Both the position numbers and the translations under genes were made by a program. The notes under the pieces are model-generated. The model was not told the origin of the DNA and did no database searches. It worked only from the letters and a program-made list of their open reading frames with translations. This document shows positions 17,083 to 25,550 of a stretch of DNA of 64,000 nt, one piece after another (position 1 is the first letter of the stretch; the number at the start of each line of letters is the position of its first letter). This DNA comes from Paraburkholderia hiiakae. Lineage in GTDB: Bacteria > Pseudomonadota > Gammaproteobacteria > Burkholderiales > Burkholderiaceae. The stretch is from positions 1-64,000 of the forward strand of contig NZ_CAJHCQ010000022.1 in assembly GCF_904848665.1 (NCBI RefSeq), written 5' to 3'.

Positions 17083-18327
17083 TCATTCGAGCGCCGCGCC
17101 GCGCCGTTCGGGAATCAGGAAGAGGGTCGCGACGATATCGAGCACGTAGATGGCGGCGAGCATGCCGAGCGCCACCGTGAAGGAGTAGCGCGCGGCCAAT
17201 GCGCCCACGGCGAGCGGCCCAAAGCCGCCCACGGCGCGGCCGATGTTGAACAGCACGTTCTGCGCGGTGGCGCGCGCGGCGGTCGGGTACAGCTCGGAAA
17301 TGAGCGCGCCATAGCCGCCGATCATGCCGTTGACGAACACGCCCATCGCCGCGCCGCCAATCAGCAGCGCAAACGGCGTGGAAAGCTGCGCGTAGACGAA
17401 CACCATGACCACGGCGCCGGCTTGATAGAACAGAAAGGCGGGCCGGCGGCCGAACCGGTCGGCCGCGATGCCGAAAAGCCAGATGCCGAGCGCCATGCCG
17501 GCAACCGTCGCGGCAGTCCAGAGGCCCGACTTGGTGAGCGAATAGCCGAAGGACTTCGAGAGGTAGGCGGGCAACCAGATCATCAGCCCGTAGTAGCCGA
17601 AGTTCTGCACCGAGCACAGCACGGCGACGCCCAGGCTCGCGCGTGCGGTGCGCGCATCGGCCACGAGCATGCGCAGCGCGCGCGGGCGCTCCGCCTTGGC
17701 CGCGACGGCCACGCGCTGCGCATGCGCGACGAAAAGCTCGGGCTCTTCCACGCGCCGTCGCACCACGAACGAAACGACCGCCGGCAGCAGCCCGATGGCG
17801 AACATACCGCGCCAGCCGATCAGCGGAAGCAGCAGCGGCGTGAGCAGCGCCGCGGCCAGCACGCCCAGTTGCCAGCCGAGCCCGACATACGACGACGCCC
17901 GCGCGCGCAGTTGCGCGGGCCACGCCTCGGCAACGAGCGCCATGCCGATGCCGAATTCGCCGCCCAGTCCGATGCCCGCGATCGTCCGGTAGACGAGCAA
18001 GTCGCCATAACCGCGCGCCAGGGCGCACATCCCGGTGAAGACGGCGAACAGCAGGATGGTCCACGTGAGCACGCGCACGCGCCCGTAGCGGTCGCTCAAG
18101 AGCCCGAAGACGATGCCGCCCACCACCGCGCCGATGAGCGTCCACGTGACGAGCGCGCCCGCCTGCGCGCCGGAGAGATGCAAATCGGCGCTGATCGCGG
18201 GCAGCATGAAGCCGAGCATCAGCAGATCGAAGCCGTCCATGGCGTAGCCGAGCACCGAAGCGACGAGCGCACGCAGGGCGTGGCCGCTCGGGGTGGTGGC
18301 GGAGGCGGGCGGAGAAACGGCGGTCAT
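17083..18327 (-). CDS. MFS transporter, aromatic-acid/sialate porter type
   Basis: A 414-residue, 12-helix major facilitator permease. Helix 1 carries the MDGFD motif seen in the AAHS/SHS proton-symporter subfamilies for aromatic acids or other carboxylates. The loop 2-3 signature is GLLSDRYGRVRVL and its half-repeat AADRFGRRPAFLF follows. The start at 18327 gives MTAVSPPASATTPSGHAL just before helix 1; the longer frame to 18708 is upstream GC-rich read-through. The substrate cannot be deduced. It is divergent from pyrE and stands alone. Confidence 0.87.
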   Translation of the reverse strand: MTAVSPPASATTPSGHALRALVASVLGYAMDGFDLLMLGFMLPAISADLHLSGAQAGALVTWTLIGAVVGGIVFGLLSDRYGRVRVLTWTILLFAVFTGMCALARGYGDLLVYRTIAGIGLGGEFGIGMALVAEAWPAQLRARASSYVGLGWQLGVLAAALLTPLLLPLIGWRGMFAIGLLPAVVSFVVRRRVEEPELFVAHAQRVAVAAKAERPRALRMLVADARTARASLGVAVLCSVQNFGYYGLMIWLPAYLSKSFGYSLTKSGLWTAATVAGMALGIWLFGIAADRFGRRPAFLFYQAGAVVMVFVYAQLSTPFALLIGGAAMGVFVNGMIGGYGALISELYPTAARATAQNVLFNIGRAVGGFGPLAVGALAARYSFTVALGMLAAIYVLDIVATLFLIPERRGAALE

Positions 18328-18706
18328 GTGGGCAATCCTGAGAAACGTGCGCTGACGGGAAACGCAAACCGGCGTGAGTCTAAAGGGCGTGGCCGGGCCG
18401 TCACAACCGCGCTGCAAACCGCGCGCACGACAACGTACACAGCGGCACCACCGGCGTTCGCGCCCCACATAGCCGTCGCCGGTTGCCGTCGCGACTCGTC
18501 GGCAATCGTCAAGTCGGGTAAAATACCGGCCTACGCGCGCATGAGAAGCCGTCCGGACTGAGCGAGTCGTCCTGATCGATGTTGACAGACGATCGACGCC
18601 CCCGGGCCGCGCACCGCAGGCGCCGAAGCCAGGCTTCGAGCCCGCCGTGCCAGCGCCACTGGGCCACGCGCCCACCCCTCCCGCACTCATATCCAAGGAT
18701 TCGCCC
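18328..18706. other. Divergent promoter region MFS gene / pyrE
   Basis: About 380 bp without a gene. A TAAAAT hexamer at 18519-18524 is the best pyrE -10 box, giving a leader of about 175 nt. I see no uracil-attenuator-like leader peptide plus terminator, and no riboswitch. The rest is GC-rich with no clear signal. Confidence 0.45.
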
Positions 18707-19393
18707 ATGACAGGCTACGATCGCCAGACGATCTCGGACGCAACCGCGAAAATGCTGCTCGAAGTGAAGGCCGTGCACTTCAACGCCGAAAAGCCCTTCA
18801 TCTTCACTTCCGGCTGGGCGAGCCCGGTCTATATCGACTGCCGCAAGCTGATCTCCTATCCGCGCGTGCGCCGCGGCCTGATGGAAATGGCCGAAGCCAC
18901 GATCTTGCGCGACGTCGGCTACGAGCAGATCGACGCCGTCGCCGGCGGCGAAACCGCGGGCATCCCGTTCGCGGCATGGCTCTCCGACCGCCTGATGGTG
19001 CCCATGCAGTACGTGCGCAAGAAGCCGAAGGGTTTCGGCCGCAACGCGCAGATCGAGGGTCTGCTCACCGAAGGCCAGCGCGTGCTGCTCGTCGAAGACC
19101 TGACCACCGACAGCCGCAGCAAGATCAACTTCATCAACGCGCTGCGCACGGCCGGCGCGCAGGTGAACCACTGCTTCGTGCTGTTCCACTACAACATCTT
19201 CAAGGAAAGCGTCTCGGTCCTGAAGGACATCGACGTCGACCTGCACGCACTCGCCACGTGGTGGGACGTGCTGCGCGTCGCCAAGGAATCGGGCTACTTC
19301 GAAACGAAGACGCTCGACGAAGTCGAGAAATTCCTGCACGCACCGGCTGAGTGGTCCGCTGCGCACGGCGGCGCGACCTCGGCACCGCAGTAA
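18707..19393 (+). CDS. pyrE: Orotate phosphoribosyltransferase
   Basis: A 228-residue enzyme that makes orotidine 5'-phosphate from orotate and PRPP in pyrimidine synthesis. FTSGWASPVYIDCRKLISYP is the conserved N-terminal orotate-site segment, VAGGETAGIPFAAWL and YVRKKPKGFGRNAQIEG follow, and the PRPP-binding loop appears as VLLVEDLTTDSRS. The start MTGYDRQTISDATAKML matches family length; a frame open from 18647 is not used. Monocistronic, with a strong terminator. Confidence 0.96.
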   Translation: MTGYDRQTISDATAKMLLEVKAVHFNAEKPFIFTSGWASPVYIDCRKLISYPRVRRGLMEMAEATILRDVGYEQIDAVAGGETAGIPFAAWLSDRLMVPMQYVRKKPKGFGRNAQIEGLLTEGQRVLLVEDLTTDSRSKINFINALRTAGAQVNHCFVLFHYNIFKESVSVLKDIDVDLHALATWWDVLRVAKESGYFETKTLDEVEKFLHAPAEWSAAHGGATSAPQ

Positions 19394-19426
19394 GCGCACA
19401 AGCCGTACAAGCGCGATCGCATAGCG

Positions 19427-19464
19427 AAAAGGCCATCTGCCTCCTCGGCAGATGGCCTTTTTTT
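19427..19464 (+). terminator. Terminator of pyrE
   Basis: AAAAGGCCATCTGCC, a short loop, GGCAGATGGCC and seven T. A strong intrinsic terminator 33 bp after pyrE; its A-run side may also help the convergent regulator gene. Confidence 0.95.
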
Positions 19465-19487
19465 CTGGCCGGCGCACAGCAGCGGGC

Positions 19488-20195
19488 TTAATGCGCCGTT
19501 TGTGCCCCACCGCCCTCGTCTGGCACATCGGGCGCGTGCGAAGAGAGATTGAGCAAGCCATTGCTCTGCGCGTACTGGAAAAGTTCGGAGTCACGATCGA
19601 GTCCGAGCTTGCGCATCGCCGTGTTCTTTTGAGTACTGATGGTCTTAATACTTCGACTCAGTTTCTCGGATATTTCCTTAATGGTCATTCCCGAAACGAA
19701 GAGTCGCACGACTTCGAGTTCTCGCTTTGAGAGGATCACTTCGTCGGTTTTCCCGCCGCTGTTGATGCGCAATTGATCGAGCGCAACCTTCACCTGGGGG
19801 CTCATATATTCGAGATTGCGACTCACATGCTGTACCGCGAGGCCGATGTGGCTCAGATCGTCGGACTTGTGCACCACCGAGATCACGCCAAGCTCGCTCA
19901 GACGTTTGAGCAGTGCGGCATTTTCGAGCATCGTCAGGACGACGATGGGAACGTTCGGAAAGTTGCGCCGCAGATAGCCGATGAGCGGCAAACCGTCGCC
20001 GTACTGGCCGCCCGGCATGGCGAGATCAGTGACCAGCACGTCGCAGGGAACCGTTTGCAACGCCTTGACGAGTTCCGTGGACTGGCGAGCACGGCCAACG
20101 ACCTGGATCCCTGGAAAATTGAGTAGTGCATGTTCCGCACCAAACAAGATCACCGGATGATCGTCGGCGACTACGACCCTGATTGGTTGCTGCAT
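19488..20195 (-). CDS. LuxR/FixJ-type response regulator (RcsB-like)
   Basis: A 235-residue two-component regulator. The receiver domain has the acidic pair ADDH (11-13), phospho-acceptor Asp57 in VTDLAMPGG and a conserved VHKSD lysine region. The C-terminal LuxR HTH (about 160-220) is clear: LSKRELEVVRLFVSGMTIKEI, then SRSIKTISTQKNTAMRKLGL. That combination and the PGG insert resemble RcsB-type regulators of Burkholderia. SD GGGAGGGG precedes MQQPIRVVV. No histidine kinase is next to it, so it is an orphan here. Targets unknown. Confidence 0.9.
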   Translation of the reverse strand: MQQPIRVVVADDHPVILFGAEHALLNFPGIQVVGRARQSTELVKALQTVPCDVLVTDLAMPGGQYGDGLPLIGYLRRNFPNVPIVVLTMLENAALLKRLSELGVISVVHKSDDLSHIGLAVQHVSRNLEYMSPQVKVALDQLRINSGGKTDEVILSKRELEVVRLFVSGMTIKEISEKLSRSIKTISTQKNTAMRKLGLDRDSELFQYAQSNGLLNLSSHAPDVPDEGGGAQTAH

Positions 20196-20466
20196 TACCC
20201 CTCCCTGTAGGCAAACCTGCTTCTCTCTCCGGCGCGGGGCCATCCCATATTTCGCTTCTTGTTTCTGGCGCCCGACGGCTTCACGTGCCCAAGCAGGAGA
20301 ATGTACGACTATAGCGGAATCCTCCCGCTCATTCTGTACGCGCGCAAGCGAAAGCTCGCTCGCTTAATACCGCTATATTGGATCAAATTCGGACTAGGGA
20401 ACAAATCAAACCTTTCCTTCAGGACTACGTGGCCCGAATTTCACAAACATACAGGAGAACTCGCTG

Positions 20467-21057
20467 ATGCGTACTCCATATGACTTTGATCCAGGTTGCA
20501 CGCGTCGTGCAAGCGTATTCACGTGGCTCGCCATGGCGAGCGTCGTGACGACCGTCAACCTAGCCTACGCAGGCGAAAATTTCACAGTATCGAGCGCCGA
20601 TTTCAGTGACGGCGGAAAAATCGGATCACGCCAGATTTTCAACGATGCAGGCTGCAAGGGGCCGAACCAATCGCCAAGTTTGACCTGGCGCAATGCTCCT
20701 GCCACTACGCGCAGTTTTGCCATTACGATCTTCGATCGCGACGCGCCTGCGCGCGGCTGGTGGCACTGGGCAGTTGCAAATATTCCCGCAAGCGTGAAGA
20801 GCCTGCCGGAGAACGCCAGCGCTTCGGGCGCGCTGCGCAAGCTCGGCGCGATCGAAGCACGCAACGACTTCAACATCGACGGCTATGGGGGACCGTGCCC
20901 GCCGCCGGGGAATCCCCATCGCTACGTCATCACCGTCTATGCGTTAAACGTCGACACGCTCCCGCTCGCGCAAGGCCGCCCCGCGGCGCTGTTCGATCGC
21001 GAGATCAGCGGCTCGACGCTCGGAAGCGCGCAAATCACTGTGACGTATGGCCGCTGA
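20467..21057 (+). CDS. Exported YbhB/YbcL-type PEBP protein
   Basis: A 196-residue phosphatidylethanolamine-binding-like (Raf kinase inhibitor-like) protein. An N-terminal signal peptide (to about AYA-GEN, residue 36) targets it to the periplasm. The PEBP core shows SPSLTWRNAPATTRSFAITI, FDRDAP and WWHWAVANIP, and later the GYGGPCPPPGNPHRYVITVY ligand-site segment, all family hallmarks. Its SD (AGGAG, 20453-20457) lies 9 bp before the ATG. Bacterial members have no settled role. Short hairpin-rich sequence lies upstream. Confidence 0.9.
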   Translation: MRTPYDFDPGCTRRASVFTWLAMASVVTTVNLAYAGENFTVSSADFSDGGKIGSRQIFNDAGCKGPNQSPSLTWRNAPATTRSFAITIFDRDAPARGWWHWAVANIPASVKSLPENASASGALRKLGAIEARNDFNIDGYGGPCPPPGNPHRYVITVYALNVDTLPLAQGRPAALFDREISGSTLGSAQITVTYGR

Positions 21058-21209
21058 CCGGGAGCGACTGACCCGCTGCCTTAGGGGTAAGCCCCGGTTT
21101 TTTTCCAGGCGCGTTCACACGTGCGTCGGCATGACGTCTTAAAATACCGTTCCAGCGCCGCCCTGGGTGATGGCGCCCCGCAATCCCCACCGCGTTCAGA
21201 GAGACTGAG

Positions 21210-22157
21210 ATGAGCACGAAAGTTTTTGTCGACGGACAGGAAGGCACGACCGGCCTGAAGATTTTTGAATACCTGTCGCCGCGCACCGACGTCGAGATCC
21301 TGCGTATCGACGATGCAAAGCGCAAGGACGTCGAGGAACGCCGCCGTCTCATCAATGCTTCGGACGTGACGTTCCTGTGCCTGCCCGACGTCGCCTCGCG
21401 CGAGTCGGCCTCGCTCGTGGAAAACGACCGAACCGTCCTCATCGACGCGAGCACGGCGTTTCGCACCCAGGCCGACTGGGCGTACGGCCTGCCCGAACTG
21501 ACCAAAGCCCAGCGCGACAAGGTGCGCAAATCGAAGCGCATCGCGGTGCCCGGCTGCCACGCTTCGGCGTTCATCCTCGCCATGCGCCCGCTCGTCGAAG
21601 CCAGGCTCGTCGCGCCGGAATTCGCCGCGCACAGCTACTCGCTCACAGGCTACAGCGGCGGCGGCAAGAAAATGATTGCGGAGTACGAAGCGGGCGGCAA
21701 CGCGAAACTCGCGAGCCCGCGCCCCTACGCACTCGGCCTCACGCACAAGCATCTGCCGGAAATGGCGGTGCATGGCGGCCTGAAGTCGGCGCCGGTGTTC
21801 ACGCCGATCGTAGGACCGTTCTACAAGGGTCTCGCGGTCACGACCTATTTTTCACCGAAGCAGCTCACGCGCGGCGCAAAGCCGCAGGACGTGCAGGCGC
21901 TGTTCGCCGAGTACTACGCGGGCGAGCAATTCGTGCGCGTCGCGCCCTTCAACGCCGATGAAAACCTCGACGCCGGTATGTTCGACGTTCAGGCGAACAA
22001 CGACACGAACCGCGTGGACCTGTTCGTGTTCGGCAACGACGAGCAGTTCGTCACCGTTGCGCGCCTCGACAATCTCGGCAAGGGCGCATCGGGCGCGGCG
22101 ATCCAGTGCATGAATCTCGCAATTGGCGCGGACGAGAATACCGGCCTGCATGCCTGA
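21210..22157 (+). CDS. argC: N-acetyl-gamma-glutamyl-phosphate reductase (type 2)
   Basis: A 315-residue enzyme of arginine synthesis, reducing N-acetylglutamyl phosphate with NADPH. The length and opening (KVFVDGQEGTTGLKI) are those of the shorter type-2 AGPR class. The active-site Cys116 is in VPGCHASAFIL. SLTGYSGGGKKMI and THKHLPEM are further conserved stretches. An upstream TTAAAAT (21140s) is a plausible -10. Monocistronic. Confidence 0.95.
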   Translation: MSTKVFVDGQEGTTGLKIFEYLSPRTDVEILRIDDAKRKDVEERRRLINASDVTFLCLPDVASRESASLVENDRTVLIDASTAFRTQADWAYGLPELTKAQRDKVRKSKRIAVPGCHASAFILAMRPLVEARLVAPEFAAHSYSLTGYSGGGKKMIAEYEAGGNAKLASPRPYALGLTHKHLPEMAVHGGLKSAPVFTPIVGPFYKGLAVTTYFSPKQLTRGAKPQDVQALFAEYYAGEQFVRVAPFNADENLDAGMFDVQANNDTNRVDLFVFGNDEQFVTVARLDNLGKGASGAAIQCMNLAIGADENTGLHA

Positions 22158-22183
22158 AGCATGCGCGGTTTGCAGCGCAAACA

Positions 22184-22212
22184 AAAAACCGGCTCGCTGA
22201 GCCGGTTTTTTT
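22184..22212 (+). terminator. Terminator of argC
   Basis: AAAAACCGGCTC, GCT loop, GAGCCGGTTTTTTT, 27 bp after the stop codon. Confidence 0.95.
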
Positions 22213-22250
22213 ATGTCCGATGCTTTGCGCCGGCGCAAAACGTGCAGACG

Positions 22251-22279
22251 AAAAAAAGCCCGCCAATGTTTGGCGGGCT
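22251..22279 (-). terminator. Minus-strand terminator of the pseudo-receiver gene
   Basis: On the minus strand AGCCCGCCAA, a 3-nt loop, TTGGCGGGCT and a run of T (the plus-strand A-run 22251-22257). It lies about 117 bp beyond the stop codon of the minus-strand receiver-like gene. Confidence 0.88.
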
Positions 22280-22395
22280 GAATCCATATCAGAGGAGACA
22301 TGGAGGAGACAAGAGCCAGTATATCGACTAGCGTGATGCAATGCAACATGTAAAGTAGTGCGCACCCTGAATGTTGCGCTACAACAACACACCTG

Positions 22396-22761
22396 TCATT
22401 GTCCCGTCATAGACAGGATGAACATCAACTGATCGAGTCCCACAGGCCGCACAAGATGCACGTCGAAGCCCGCCGCGAGCGCCTCGTCTCGGTGGCGCGA
22501 CTCGCCCCAGCCGCCGAGCGCGATCAGGAGCGGAGCGCGCGCACCGCTAACCGCGCGCAATTGCCGCACGATCGTTCCGGGCTCGTCCTGCGCAAGCGTA
22601 AGCGCCATGATTGCCACGTCGTGCGCGCCGCGCGCGGCAAGATCGAGCGCCTCGTCGAGCGTGCGAGCCACAGATACGCCGTAGCCAAGATCGGTCAGCA
22701 AGGTGCTGAGCCCGTCGAGCGACTTCTCGTCGTTGTCGGCGATCAGGATGCGCGTCTCCAT
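22396..22761 (-). CDS. Degenerate receiver-domain protein (pseudo-receiver)
   Basis: A 121-residue stand-alone CheY-like fold. The opening METRILIADNDEKSLDGLS retains an acidic cluster (D9, D11), but the phospho-acceptor Asp expected after the HDVAIM strand is Ala53, the conserved Thr/Ser after beta-4 is Gly83 (LLIALGGWG), and the conserved Lys is Arg105 (VRPVG). It is therefore very unlikely to be phosphorylated. The start is taken at METRILI; the open frame back to 22857 is not receiver-like. No kinase or output gene adjoins. It may act as a fixed-state binding partner (inference). Confidence 0.75.
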   Translation of the reverse strand: METRILIADNDEKSLDGLSTLLTDLGYGVSVARTLDEALDLAARGAHDVAIMALTLAQDEPGTIVRQLRAVSGARAPLLIALGGWGESRHRDEALAAGFDVHLVRPVGLDQLMFILSMTGQ

Positions 22762-23013
22762 CCGCCGTTCTCCTACCCTGAAATTGGCCACGCAGTCAGA
22801 TCTCTCGTTCGATCCGGTGCGCGCCCTGTCGTCGTCATCGGTTCCCCGTCCCCACATCGCGGGCGGCGCCGCAAACCCGGCCGCCGTCCGTCGAGATGCG
22901 CCACATTGTGCTTAGCCGCCCGCCAGGTCTTTGTGCGTCACCGAGCGGTCGTCTGAAGATTTTGATCGCAAAACGGCCGCGAACGTTCGCCGAGCCTCAT
23001 TGCGCCCCGGTAT

Positions 23014-23886
23014 TCAGCCACGGCCCGCGCGCCGCGCAGCCACCTTGCCGAGCACGGCGAAGTCGCGGTCGCCGTCGCCGTGCGCCACGGCTTCGAGCAG
23101 ACTGTCGTGCAGCACACTCGCGAGCGGCATCGGCGTCGCGGCGGCAGCGGCGGCGGCCAGTGCGAGCCGCACGTCCTTCAGGCCGAGGCGCGCCTTGAAG
23201 AGCGCGGGCTCGTAGCGCCGCTGCGCGATCATGCCGCCATAGCCCGCATACACCGGGCCCGGAAACGGACCGGCTGTCACGACGTCGAGGAAGTCGCGCA
23301 TCGCGACGCCATAGCCGTCGAGCAGCGCCGCCGCCTCGCCGAGCGACTCGACGGCCGAAGCCAGCATGAAGTTCGCGGCGAGTTTCATCACGTTCGCCTG
23401 CTGCGGTACTGCGCCGACGCGCCACGTCTTCTGGCCGATCACGTCGAAAAGCGGCTGTACGCGGTCGATCGCCTCGGTCGCCCCTGCCGCCATGATCGTG
23501 AGTTTCGCCGCCTGCGCGGCGTCCGGGCGCCCGAGCACCGGCGCCGCCACGTAGTGCAATCCGCGCGCGGCATGCGCCTGCGCCAGCGCTTCGGCCAGTT
23601 CGACGGAAATGGTCGCCATGTTCACGTGCACGAGGCCTGGCTGTGCGTGATCGAGCAGCGGCGCGTCAATGACCTCGCGCAGCGCGGCGTCGTCGGCGAG
23701 CATCGAGAGCACGGCGTCGCCCGCGAAGGCCTCGCCCGGCCTGCCGACGATGCGCGCGCCCGCGTCGGCAAGCGGCTGCGCCTTCGCAGCCGTGCGGTTC
23801 CACACTCGCACCGTGTGGCCGGCCTTCAGCAGATTGCCGACCATCGCACCGCCCATTTCGCCAAGACCGATAAATCCGATGTCCAT
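23014..23886 (-). CDS. 3-hydroxyisobutyrate dehydrogenase-family NAD(P) oxidoreductase
   Basis: A 290-residue beta-hydroxyacid dehydrogenase-type enzyme. The Rossmann motif is GFIGLGEMGGAMVGNLLKAG at the N-terminus. The substrate-site region reads YVAAPVLGRPDAAQAAKLTI, and the catalytic Lys lies in NVMKLAANFM. Sequence features fit the GLYR1/glyoxylate-succinic semialdehyde reductase branch as well as 3-hydroxyisobutyrate dehydrogenase, so the substrate is open. The start MDIGFIGLGEM is chosen over the frame open to 23943. SD AAGGAGCAGGCG precedes it. Divergent from the Mut7-C gene. Confidence 0.88.
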   Translation of the reverse strand: MDIGFIGLGEMGGAMVGNLLKAGHTVRVWNRTAAKAQPLADAGARIVGRPGEAFAGDAVLSMLADDAALREVIDAPLLDHAQPGLVHVNMATISVELAEALAQAHAARGLHYVAAPVLGRPDAAQAAKLTIMAAGATEAIDRVQPLFDVIGQKTWRVGAVPQQANVMKLAANFMLASAVESLGEAAALLDGYGVAMRDFLDVVTAGPFPGPVYAGYGGMIAQRRYEPALFKARLGLKDVRLALAAAAAAATPMPLASVLHDSLLEAVAHGDGDRDFAVLGKVAARRAGRG

Positions 23887-24025
23887 CGCCTGCTCCTTCC
23901 ATGAAAAACGAGGGGAAACCCCGGGAAAGGTGCAGTACAGCACAAGGCGGGCCGCGCTGCAGGCGGCCTCTCACGCCGCGCGAACGCACGCACGCGCTCC
24001 GGCGGGCGGTGCGATACTGCTTTGC

Positions 24026-24853
24026 ATGGTCACCGCCACCTTTCGCTTTTACGAGGAGCTGAACGACTTCCTTGCGCGGCCGCTGCGCCAGCGTGCGTTC
24101 AGTTGTGCCTGCGCGCGCGACGCCACGGCGAAACACATGATCGAAGCGCTCGGCGTGCCGCATACGGAAGTCGAATTGATCCTCGTGAATGACGAATCGG
24201 TCGGATTCGACCATCCGCTCGCGGACGGCGACCGCGTAGCCGTCTACCCGAAGTTCGAAGCGCTGGACATCCGGCCGCTGCTGCGCGTGCGCGACGCGCC
24301 GCTGCGCGAACTGCGCTTTGTCGCCGACGCACATCTTGGCGGCCTGGCGCAACTCCTGCGGCTGGCCGGTTTCGATACGCTCTACGACAACCACTTCCCC
24401 GACGACGAGATCGAAGCGCTCGCCGCCGCCGAGCATCGCATCGTGCTCACGCGCGACCGCGAACTGCTCAAGCGGCGCAGCATCACGCATGGCTGCTACG
24501 TGCGCGCGCTCAAGCCGCGCGCCCAGGTCCATGAGATTTTCGAGCGGCTCGATCTTGCGGCAAGCGCGCGGCCGTTCCGGCTGTGCCTCATGTGCAACGC
24601 ACCACTGCGGCCCATCGAGCGCGCCGCGGTCCGCGAGCGCGTGCCCGCCGGCGTCTACGACCGGCAGACGCGCTTCGTGACCTGCGACGTCTGCCAGCGG
24701 GTGTTCTGGGAAGGCTCGCATTGGCAGCGCATGCGCACGCTGATTGACAGCCTCACGCGCCCCACGGACGAAGCCCACGCGGCACACAACGGGCACAACG
24801 CGCACGACCGGCGCAACAGCCACGAAGGGCCGGATCACAGCGACGACGCGTAG
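24026..24853 (+). CDS. Mut7-C RNase domain protein with N-terminal ubiquitin-like fold
   Basis: A 275-residue protein. The first about 80 residues resemble the Mut7-C ubiquitin-like domain (ATFRFYEELNDFL, VGFDHPLADGDRVAVYPKF). Then comes a PIN-like Mut7-C domain (RFVADAHLGGLAQLLRLAGF, NHFPDDEIEALAAAEHRIV, LTRDRELLKRR), ending in a zinc ribbon with two CxxC pairs (CLMCNAPL and CDVCQRVFW followed by GSHWQRM). The acidic residues expected for a PIN nuclease are present. A His/Asn-rich tail of about 30 residues follows. An RNase or RNA-quality function is inferred; the biological role is unknown. Confidence 0.85.
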   Translation: MVTATFRFYEELNDFLARPLRQRAFSCACARDATAKHMIEALGVPHTEVELILVNDESVGFDHPLADGDRVAVYPKFEALDIRPLLRVRDAPLRELRFVADAHLGGLAQLLRLAGFDTLYDNHFPDDEIEALAAAEHRIVLTRDRELLKRRSITHGCYVRALKPRAQVHEIFERLDLAASARPFRLCLMCNAPLRPIERAAVRERVPAGVYDRQTRFVTCDVCQRVFWEGSHWQRMRTLIDSLTRPTDEAHAAHNGHNAHDRRNSHEGPDHSDDA

Positions 24854-24969
24854 TGGTATTCACGGCTACGCGATGCGGCAAAAAGGCGCTCAAGCGGCAC
24901 TAGCCGCGATGGACGCACGCAGGCGTTTGCGTACAATGCGCGCCACCGCCCAACACCGGAGCACGACAT

Positions 24970-25254
24970 ATGACCATGAAGAAAACCGACCTTGAAAAGA
25001 ACAAGGCGCTGAAACTGATGCAAGCGACGAACAAGAGCGGGCCCGACCGCTTCGGCAAGAGTTCGGCGCAGCCGGCACTGGACCGCCGCGAACAGCGCAA
25101 GCTGGACCAGGCACAAGGGCTCGTGCCGTTCGCGTGCAAGCTCAACGCCGATCTCGTCGAGAAGTTGAAGACTCGGGCCGAGGGCCATCCGGGCGGCGTG
25201 AACGGCCTGCTCGCCGAATTGCTGGAAGCCGGGCTCGCGGGCGACGCGTCCTGA
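24970..25254 (+). CDS. Small basic protein with a possible ribbon-helix-helix C-terminus
   Basis: A 94-residue Lys-rich protein. The first half (MTMKKTDLEKNKALKLMQ, then KSGPDRFGKSSAQPALDRRE) is charged and probably flexible. The second half (VPFACKLNADLVEKLKTRA, then GVNGLLAELLEAGL) has the strand-helix-helix pattern of CopG/Arc-type DNA-binding proteins. This is pattern recognition only; I do not recognise a named family. It may start at the second Met (24976). Followed by a strong terminator. Confidence 0.7.
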   Translation: MTMKKTDLEKNKALKLMQATNKSGPDRFGKSSAQPALDRREQRKLDQAQGLVPFACKLNADLVEKLKTRAEGHPGGVNGLLAELLEAGLAGDAS

Positions 25255-25275
25255 ACGTTCACCCGCGGCGAGCGC

Positions 25276-25313
25276 GTAAAAAAAAAGCCAGAGCAGACGC
25301 TCTGGCTTTTTTA
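25276..25313. terminator. Bidirectional terminator
   Basis: A-run, AGCCAGAGC, AGAC loop, GCTCTGGCT and T-run. It separates the small basic-protein gene (rightward) from the convergent small secreted-protein gene and can serve both. Confidence 0.95.
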
Positions 25314-25328
25314 CGGCTGAAGGGCGCT

Positions 25329-25550
25329 TTAGTTAGCTTGGCCCTTGTCCGACGTGCCGGCGGCCGATGCGCCTTCCGACACAGCGGCGCGCTTGCCGTG
25401 GTGCTTGAGTTGCTTGTGTTGCTTCTTGGCCTTGGCCGGTGCGCTGGCTGCCGGTGCGGTTGCTGCCGGTGCCGAAGCGTCTTGTGCGAATGCCTGAACC
25501 GAAATCAGTGCTGCGGATGCTGCGACGAGCGAGGCGAGAATCTTTTTCAT
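25329..25550 (-). CDS. Small exported Ala/Lys-rich protein
   Basis: A 73-residue protein with a clear signal peptide (MKKILASLVAASAALISVQ, cleavage near AFA-QD). The mature part is about 50 residues, Ala/Pro-rich then Lys/His-rich (KAKKQHKQLKHHGKR), so a small basic periplasmic or secreted peptide. GGGGAA precedes the ATG on this strand. No family recognised; comparable small signal-peptide proteins are common in Burkholderia. Confidence 0.8.
   Translation of the reverse strand: MKKILASLVAASAALISVQAFAQDASAPAATAPAASAPAKAKKQHKQLKHHGKRAAVSEGASAAGTSDKGQAN

Noticed and set aside
22302..22355. A 17-codon open frame (begins MEETRAS) after argC
   Set aside because: The nearest SD is too close to the ATG and the frame lies between two terminators; there is no supporting evidence.
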